Positions 58,448-64,000 of a DNA stretch of 64,000 nucleotides are shown here, piece after piece (positions within the stretch are counted from its first letter, which is position 1; each line of letters starts with the position of its first letter). This DNA comes from Moryella indoligenes. Lineage in GTDB: Bacteria; Bacillota; Clostridia; Lachnospirales; Lachnospiraceae. Below the pieces are notes generated by a model that saw nothing but the letters and a program-made list of their open reading frames with translations, was not told where the DNA came from and made no database searches. The DNA lies in the NCBI RefSeq assembly GCF_030812885.1, contig NZ_JAUSTO010000004.1, forward strand, positions 62,001 through 126,000, read 5' to 3'. A program made the translations under genes and the position numbers.

Positions 58448-61327
58448 CTATGCCTCAATGCGCACAGTGCTCCCGCCGCTGCGATTTTTTGTGACGATGA
58501 GCTTCTTCTCGATCCTGTCCTTCAGCTCACTGACGTGGGAGATGATGCCGACGAGCCGCTGTCCCTCCGCGAGATCTGCGAGCGCACGTATGGAAAGCTC
58601 CAGTGCATCCTCATCCAGCGAGCCGAAGCCCTCGTCTATAAACATGGAATCCAGCTGAATGCCACCCGCCTCCGACTGCACCTCATCCGAGAGCCCGAGC
58701 GCCAGCGCCAGCGAGGCCTGAAAGGATTCCCCGCCGGAGAGCGTCTTCACGCTGCGCGTGCTTCCGTTGTAATGGTCGATCACCTCGAGCTCCAGCCCGC
58801 TCTGGGAGCGGTTATTCTCCGCCGCTGCACTCCGCCTGAGCTCGTACTGCCCTCCGGACATCCGCATGAAGCGCACATTTGCCCTGCGTATCATGCGGTC
58901 AAAATAGCTCATCTGAACGTAGGTCTCCAGCATGATCTTCTCCTTGCCGCTCAGCATGCCATTGGCTGTGTCCGAGAGCAGCTTCCATCTCCGATATTCC
59001 CGCTCCGCCTCTGCAAGTGCGCTCTCTGCCCTACGGATTCCGGCGAGCGCCTCCGTGTTGCTGCTGAGACGTATGCTGTATGCAGTCTCCTGCTCACGCA
59101 GCGCGGCGATGTGTCCGCGCTGCTCTGTAAGCACCCGCTGCAATGCTGTGATCCTTTGATCTGCCCGGCCTGCAGGTGGATTTTTGTCGTCGGGCTTTTC
59201 CCCCGATTCCAATGCTTCTGCGTCTGCCGCTGCCTCCGGCAAAGTCTGTGCCGCCTCCTCCTCTGTACTTTCTGCTTCCAGCTCCTGCTCCGCTCTGCAT
59301 GCCGCCGCACGCAGCTCTGCTACCGAGCCCTCCCGCTGATCCTGCACAGTCTTCTTTTCCTGATAATGATGCTGCGCTTCTGTGTACTCCCGCTCTGTCT
59401 TCGCAATGCACTGCCTCAGCTCCCGCTCCCGGTGATCCGCCTCCGCCGCTGTCGCGTAGGGGAGATTTTTCAGAAACAGGGCTGCCGTGCGCTCTGCTTC
59501 CGCAAGCGCCTCCGCGCCACCCTTCTCCTTTTCCGCAAGTGCCGCACATACGGCGTCAAGGCGGTTCTTCTCCTCCTCCGCCTTCGGAAGCAGCGCCGTA
59601 AGCTCCTGGCGCCGCTTTTCCCTCAGCTCCTCCAGATGCTGCTCCTGCATGGCTTCCCGGCACTGAAGCTCCGTCTCCGCCTGCTCCTGCTCCGTGTGCT
59701 TTTTCAGATCCCGGAACGGGATCCCCTCAAAATAGCGCGCTGCGCTCTCGAGAAGCGCTTTCTGCTCGGCACCAAGACGCCCGCCCAGCGCACTCGCGGC
59801 ACGCGCTCTCTGCTCTGCACGATCCGCCGCTGCCTTCCATATCTGCTCCTGCCTCCGCAGCTCTGCCTCTGCGGGCGCCTCCGCCGAGAGTTCTGCCGGC
59901 CGTGGATGATGCAGCGCCCCGCAGACCGGACAGGGCATATTTTCTTTCAACCCCTGCGCAAGTATCCCCGCCTGCTCGCTCAGAAAGGCGAGCTTCATTC
60001 TCTCGTACTGTTCCTTTTCTGCCTGTGCCGCGGATTCCGCTGAGAGTCGCTCCGTCTCGGCACTGCGAAAGCTGAGAAAGAGCTCCACATAGGCCTCGAT
60101 TCCCTCCTTCAGCGTCCGCAGCTCCTGCCGCCTCTTTACCAGTTCCTCTGTGCGGTGCTTCAAAATCTCAAGCCGCACGCCCGCGTCACGAAGCTGCTCT
60201 GCCTCCTCCCTCAGCGCAGTGAGCCTGTGCTGCAGTTCTCCAAGCTCAGCTTTTCTCCGCTCCTGTTCCTTCAAAAGCTGCTCCTGCTCTGCGCGCCTCT
60301 CTGATATACGCTTCTGCTTTTCCTTAAGCTCAGCATAGCGCGGACGCAGCGCCACCAGCGCACCGAGCTCCGTCTTTAGGGGCTCCGCTTCCTTTGCCCC
60401 TCTCTCCGCTGCTCTCAGCTTCTCCTGCGCTTTGAGAACTTCTGTCTGAATCGCCTGCAGCGCTGACTCGGTCTCCCACAGCGCCTCCTGCTTAAGCTTC
60501 AGCTCCTCTGCGCGGCCGAGCTTCCGCTGCAACAGAGACACAGCTTCCTCTGCCTGACTGTACTCCTGCCGCAGCAAAACAACGGCACTCCGATCCGCCT
60601 CGATCTGCTGCTCTGCCAGAGCTATAATCTCCGGAACCGGCATCTTCCGCTCCCGCGCCGCCCGAAAGCGCTCCTCCGTATCGCCCTTCAGCAGTCCGAT
60701 GTCGTGCAGCTCGCTCTGCTCCAGCTCACGGCAGCTCCCATAACTCGCAGCAGTGCTTTCCTTGAGCCTCCGCTGCAGCAGTTCAAAGCGCTCTGTCCGG
60801 AAGATACGCTGAAAGATACGTTTTCTCTCCTCTGTCGTCGCGAGCAGAAGCTTCAGAAAATCCCCCTGCGCGATCATCGCAATCTGAAGAAACTGCTCCC
60901 TGTCTATCCCAAGTATTTCCCGAATTCCGGCAGTCACATCCTTTGTCTTTGTCACCACAGAGCAATCCGGAAGAAAGAGCGACGCATCTGCCCGCTGCAG
61001 CGTCTCCCCCCCTCCGCGCTTTGCCGGACGCAGATACTCCGGATTCCTGACCACCCTGTACTCCGCTCCACGGCAGGAAAAGAGAAGCTCTGCCTCGGTC
61101 GCAGTCTCCGGCGACGCATATTTCGAGCGCAGCATATCCGACGCCCGGAAACCACCGCTTGCCTCCCCATAGAGCGCAAAGACAATCGCATCAAAAATTG
61201 TTGTCTTTCCTGCCCCGGTATCTCCCGTAATGAGATAGAGCCCATGATCTCCCAGCTCTGTAAAATCAATTTCTGTCACTCCGGCATAGGGCCCGAAGGC
61301 AGAAAGCCTAAGCTTCAATGGTTTCAC
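58448..61327 (-). CDS. sbcC: Exonuclease SbcCD subunit C (SMC-like ATPase)
   Basis: A 959-residue Rad50-type ATPase. Walker A GDTGAGKT is at 35-42, with two long coiled-coil arms around a zinc hook CPVC (466-469). The signature LSGGES is near 863 and Walker B SMFIDE near 894, with FGSLDEDALE following. With SbcD it opens hairpins and processes DNA ends. It overlaps the sbcD stop by 4 bp. The second coiled-coil arm is rich in Ala/Glu/Gln and includes an acidic stretch (EEEAAQTLPEAAADAEAL). Confidence 0.94.
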   Translation of the reverse strand: MKPLKLRLSAFGPYAGVTEIDFTELGDHGLYLITGDTGAGKTTIFDAIVFALYGEASGGFRASDMLRSKYASPETATEAELLFSCRGAEYRVVRNPEYLRPAKRGGGETLQRADASLFLPDCSVVTKTKDVTAGIREILGIDREQFLQIAMIAQGDFLKLLLATTEERKRIFQRIFRTERFELLQRRLKESTAASYGSCRELEQSELHDIGLLKGDTEERFRAARERKMPVPEIIALAEQQIEADRSAVVLLRQEYSQAEEAVSLLQRKLGRAEELKLKQEALWETESALQAIQTEVLKAQEKLRAAERGAKEAEPLKTELGALVALRPRYAELKEKQKRISERRAEQEQLLKEQERRKAELGELQHRLTALREEAEQLRDAGVRLEILKHRTEELVKRRQELRTLKEGIEAYVELFLSFRSAETERLSAESAAQAEKEQYERMKLAFLSEQAGILAQGLKENMPCPVCGALHHPRPAELSAEAPAEAELRRQEQIWKAAADRAEQRARAASALGGRLGAEQKALLESAARYFEGIPFRDLKKHTEQEQAETELQCREAMQEQHLEELREKRRQELTALLPKAEEEKNRLDAVCAALAEKEKGGAEALAEAERTAALFLKNLPYATAAEADHRERELRQCIAKTEREYTEAQHHYQEKKTVQDQREGSVAELRAAACRAEQELEAESTEEEAAQTLPEAAADAEALESGEKPDDKNPPAGRADQRITALQRVLTEQRGHIAALREQETAYSIRLSSNTEALAGIRRAESALAEAEREYRRWKLLSDTANGMLSGKEKIMLETYVQMSYFDRMIRRANVRFMRMSGGQYELRRSAAAENNRSQSGLELEVIDHYNGSTRSVKTLSGGESFQASLALALGLSDEVQSEAGGIQLDSMFIDEGFGSLDEDALELSIRALADLAEGQRLVGIISHVSELKDRIEKKLIVTKNRSGGSTVRIEA

Positions 61328-62571
61328 AGCTCTGCCTCCTCTTCCCAGACCGATGCGATCAGTGACTCCATTAATCGGCGCTCTTCTGCATCCAGTTTCG
61401 CATTGTTCTGCTTCTCATAAAACTCCGCAAAGAGCGTGAGCGGCGACTTCCGCTCTGCCTCCGCATCGGCACTGATCTCCTGATTGCTGCGGGTGCGGCA
61501 GTTATCATAATCCAGCTTCATAAGATTGTGATAGATCGTCCTGAGTTTATCCACCGCATTCGGAATATCCTCTTCATCTGTCAGAGTCACGTGGATATAG
61601 TCCTCCCGGTTTATCCCGCTGTAGTAATCCCGCGCCGTGAGCTCCATATAGCTTCCGCGAAGCTCCCGCATATCGTGAAGCGGTCCCAGCGGAAGTGTGC
61701 GTATCTTAAGCTCCGCGCGCCTGTTTCCCCGTGGATCTGAGGCTTCACCGGGGCCTACAACGCCCGCTGTCTTTCCTGCCGCACTCCGTACTACAGTCTC
61801 TTCTCCGGGCAGGGCACCGAGCTCCACCACTGTGATACTCTTCTCCTGTCCCGCCTCGGAAAAAGAATATTTCAGCGGCGTCCCGCAGTAGCGTATCCGC
61901 GGCGAGCCGATATTCTGCGGGCTGTGAATATGCCCCAGCGCCACATAATCAAAGGCAGAAAATACCGCTGCGTCTACATTGTCCATGCCGCCGACCGATA
62001 TCTCCTCCGACTCCGAGCGCGCTGCGCCGGTCACAAACTGGTGTGCCAGCAGCACGCGGCGTCTCTGCTGCCCGGAGCTCTCTTCCCTCAATGCGCGCTC
62101 TACCACCAGCCGCAGCGCCTCCGTGTAGCTCTCTATTTTCTCCTCCGGGAAAAAGGGACGAACTGCTGCCGGCTTCAAAAAGGGCAGCAGATAAAAATCC
62201 ACCTCTCCGAAGGCATCCGTAAGAGTCACCCGACGCAGCCTGCCACTGTAGACAGGCGACACAAAGACCCGGCTCTCCGCCATCAGTCTGGCACCAAAGG
62301 CAATGCGCTCCGCGGAATCATGGTTTCCGCTGATCGCGAGCACGGTACCGCCAAGTGCCTGCAGCTCAGACAGAAACCAGTCCATGCAGCGCACGGCTTC
62401 CGCGGATGGCACAGGCTTATCATAGAGATCTCCTGAGAGCAGCACGGCATCCGGCCGCTCTGCCTCCGCAAAGCGCAGTATCTCCTTCAGAATATGGCGC
62501 TGATCCTCCAGCATGGGATACTCATTGACACGCTTTCCGATATGCAGATCCGATAGATGAAAAAGCTTCAA
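61324..62571 (-). CDS. sbcD: Exonuclease SbcCD subunit D (Mre11-like nuclease)
   Basis: A 415-residue calcineurin-like phosphoesterase. The metal-binding motifs are HLSDLHIGK (5-13), LLSGDLYDKP (44-53), ISGNHDS (~80-86) and, later, ALGHIHSPQ. It forms the nuclease half of SbcCD. Its stop overlaps the sbcC start (4 bp). The C-terminal ~120 residues form the capping and SbcC-binding domain. Confidence 0.95.
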   Translation of the reverse strand: MKLFHLSDLHIGKRVNEYPMLEDQRHILKEILRFAEAERPDAVLLSGDLYDKPVPSAEAVRCMDWFLSELQALGGTVLAISGNHDSAERIAFGARLMAESRVFVSPVYSGRLRRVTLTDAFGEVDFYLLPFLKPAAVRPFFPEEKIESYTEALRLVVERALREESSGQQRRRVLLAHQFVTGAARSESEEISVGGMDNVDAAVFSAFDYVALGHIHSPQNIGSPRIRYCGTPLKYSFSEAGQEKSITVVELGALPGEETVVRSAAGKTAGVVGPGEASDPRGNRRAELKIRTLPLGPLHDMRELRGSYMELTARDYYSGINREDYIHVTLTDEEDIPNAVDKLRTIYHNLMKLDYDNCRTRSNQEISADAEAERKSPLTLFAEFYEKQNNAKLDAEERRLMESLIASVWEEEAEL

Positions 62572-62595
62572 GCTTGCCTCCTGTCAATACAGCAA

Positions 62596-62620
62596 AGAGA
62601 CGCCCTGAAAGAACGTCTCT
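62596..62620 (-). terminator. Hairpin after rpiB
   Basis: AGAGACG / CGTCTCT, a perfect 7-bp stem with an 11-nt loop, lies in the 80-bp gap between the rpiB stop and the sbcD start. The minus-strand tail is CTCTTTG, only weakly U-rich. Confidence 0.5.
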
Positions 62621-62651
62621 CTGCACTCTGTCTCTGAATTGCCGCGAAGAT

Positions 62652-63113
62652 TCACTCTGCTTCCTTCAGCGCACCGGTCTCCTCAATCTCCGTGATCAGC
62701 GCGACTCTCTCCGCGTGACGACCGCCGAGAAATTCCGCATCGAGCCAGGTATCCACAATCATCTTCGCGAGATCTATCCCTACGACACGCGCGCCGAAAG
62801 CAATAATATTCGCGTTGTTGTGCTCCTTCGCCATCTTTGCGCTGTAGGGCTCGCTGCACACCGCGGCGCGGATGCCCTTCACCTTATTCGCCGCAAGGGA
62901 GATCCCGATGCCGGTTCCGCAGATCAGCACGCCGCCATCCACCTCTCCGGCTGCGACGAGCTTCGCTACCTTGTAGCCGGCAACCGGGTAATTATAGCGC
63001 TCTGCTGTGTCCGTGCCGACATTAACTACTTCAACGCCCCGCTCCTCCAGATGCTTTTTGATCTCCTGCTTCAGCTCCACCGCTGCATGATCATTTCCGA
63101 TTGCTATCTTCAT
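62652..63113 (-). CDS. rpiB: Ribose-5-phosphate isomerase B
   Basis: A 153-residue RpiB/LacA/LacB family isomerase. It starts MKIAIGNDHAAVELKQEI, and has the catalytic Cys in LICGTGIGIS (near residue 66), the phosphate-binding EPYSAKMAKEHNNANI segment, and FLGGRHAERV. It interconverts ribose-5-P and ribulose-5-P. It lies 12 bp after pgi, forming a small sugar-phosphate isomerase operon. Confidence 0.94.
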   Translation of the reverse strand: MKIAIGNDHAAVELKQEIKKHLEERGVEVVNVGTDTAERYNYPVAGYKVAKLVAAGEVDGGVLICGTGIGISLAANKVKGIRAAVCSEPYSAKMAKEHNNANIIAFGARVVGIDLAKMIVDTWLDAEFLGGRHAERVALITEIEETGALKEAE

Positions 63114-63125
63114 CTGCGCCTCCGA

Positions 63126-64000
63126 TCACTCGCCAAGCAGCTGCTTTCTTGCCTCTTCGTAGCCCGGCTTTCCAAGCAGTGCAAACATATTGGACTTATA
63201 GCTCTCAACACCCGGCTGATTAAAGGGATTCACGCCCAGCATATAGCCGCTGATGCCGACTGCGAATTCAAAGAAATAGAACAGCGCGCCGAGAGAGCGC
63301 TCATCCTGCGCGGGGATATTCAGCTTCAGCACCGGAACGCCTCCGGAGACATGCGCGAGTATGGTTCCCTCCATGGCGCTTCTGCACACAAAGCTCATAT
63401 CTCTGCCCGCGAGGTAGTTGAGGCCGTCCAGATCCTCTGCCTCTGCCTCGATCACAAGCTGGTTCTTCGGCTTCTCCACATTCAGCACCGTTTCCAGCAT
63501 GATGCGGGAGCCATCCTGTATGAACTGTCCCATGGAGTGCAGGTCTGTGGTGAGATTTACGGAGTGCGGGAGCAGTCCCTTTCCGTCCTTGCCCTCACTC
63601 TCGCCATAGAGCTGCTTCCACCACTCGGAGATCATCGCGAGACTCGGCTCATAGTTCGCAAGAATCTCAACAGACTTTCCCCTGCGATGAAGTATATTTC
63701 TGACCGCCGCATAGAGCATGGAGGCATTCTGCTCATACTCCAGATTCAGCGCCTTCTCTCTCTGCTCCGCTGCGCCTGCCATCAGCGCATCAATATCTGC
63801 GCCGCTGACCGCAATCGGAAGAAGGCCCACCGCCGTAAGCACAGAGAAGCGGCCGCCAATATCGTCCGGAATCACAAAGCACTCGTAGCCCTCCTGATCC
63901 GCAAGCTTCTTCAGCGCACCTCTCGCCTTGTCTGTCGTCGCAAATATCCTCTTTGCGGCCTCTGCTTTGCCATACTTCTGCTCCAAAAGCTTCTTAAAGA
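63126..64000 (-). CDS. pgi: Glucose-6-phosphate isomerase (partial, 5' end outside window)
   Basis: The C-terminal ~291 residues of phosphoglucose isomerase. The reading frame is open to base 64000 and continues upstream (FKKLLEQKYG...). It has the conserved segments FVIPDDIGGRFSVLTAVGLLPIA (PGI signature region) and FNQPGVESYKSNMFALLGKPGYEEA near the C-terminus. It interconverts glucose-6-P and fructose-6-P. The N-terminal part is beyond the window edge. Confidence 0.94.
   Translation of the reverse strand, partial: FKKLLEQKYGKAEAAKRIFATTDKARGALKKLADQEGYECFVIPDDIGGRFSVLTAVGLLPIAVSGADIDALMAGAAEQREKALNLEYEQNASMLYAAVRNILHRRGKSVEILANYEPSLAMISEWWKQLYGESEGKDGKGLLPHSVNLTTDLHSMGQFIQDGSRIMLETVLNVEKPKNQLVIEAEAEDLDGLNYLAGRDMSFVCRSAMEGTILAHVSGGVPVLKLNIPAQDERSLGALFYFFEFAVGISGYMLGVNPFNQPGVESYKSNMFALLGKPGYEEARKQLLGE

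Noticed and set aside
1..64000. CRISPR array, complete prophage, IS element or rRNA operon
   Set aside because: No regularly spaced repeats, structural phage genes, transposase or rRNA sequence was recognised; only a single integrase tail was found.

Overview
The window looks like a stretch of chromosome from a fairly GC-rich member of the Clostridia, most likely Lachnospiraceae. Support for this is the clostridial-type ProRS, a V-type ATPase operon in place of an F-type one, the pth-mfd-hup-rqcP-divIC-tilS-hpt-ftsH gene order, a clostridial helicase-loader pair (DnaD-like and DnaI-like), and AGGAGG-type ribosome binding sites. Nearly all genes lie on the minus strand; the plus-strand genes are a YcxB-like protein, truA, a block at 39.8-42.9 kb, and an AEC transporter with aroD. 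The family assignment is inference; no rRNA or taxonomic marker was compared.

Layout. 1-3.0 kb: a three-gene FAD oxidoreductase operon (GlpA-like, GlpB-like, DUF1667), cut by the window edge. 3.3-3.9 kb: a YcxB-like membrane protein. 4-8.9 kb: dnaD-dnaI-prs-proS, with DnaA-box-like sites upstream. 9.1-14 kb: murC, queT behind a probable preQ1 riboswitch, a flavin reductase, a shikimate-kinase-like gene, an NTP transferase and greA. 14.1-22.8 kb: a complete nine-gene V-type ATPase operon whose rotor subunit carries the Na+-type ligand set. 23-25 kb: a secreted amidase and a secreted L,D-transpeptidase. 25.4-26.6 kb: truA, a tyrosine-recombinase remnant and tRNA-Gly(GCC). 26.7-37.8 kb: the conserved block from GH13 and ftsH through to mfd and pth, with the sporulation genes usually found there missing. 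38-39.5 kb: rubredoxin and a DUF3883 protein. 39.8-42.9 kb: a cell-wall-binding protein, a MATE exporter behind an attenuator-like leader, and a PF06541 membrane protein. 43-46.8 kb: a DUF1858 protein, a uracil/xanthine permease, an AEC transporter and aroD. 46.9-50.4 kb: two GT2 glycosyltransferases and a flippase. 50.4-58.4 kb: trpS, a GlgX-like protein with its active site lost, xth, an ABC-F protein, pyrC and an MBL-fold hydrolase. 58.4-64 kb: sbcC, sbcD, rpiB and a partial pgi.

The window is mostly housekeeping. The items most worth following up are: (1) a GlgX/isoamylase-like protein in which every GH13 catalytic carboxylate is substituted; (2) a three-way-junction leader before the MATE gene whose closing stem competes with a strong terminator, as in a riboswitch; (3) a cluster of DnaA-box-like sites just upstream of the dnaD-dnaI promoter; (4) a 25-bp palindrome lying on the V-ATPase -35 element; and (5) a recombinase remnant on the 3' side of tRNA-Gly. 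I saw no CRISPR array, complete phage, IS element or rRNA.
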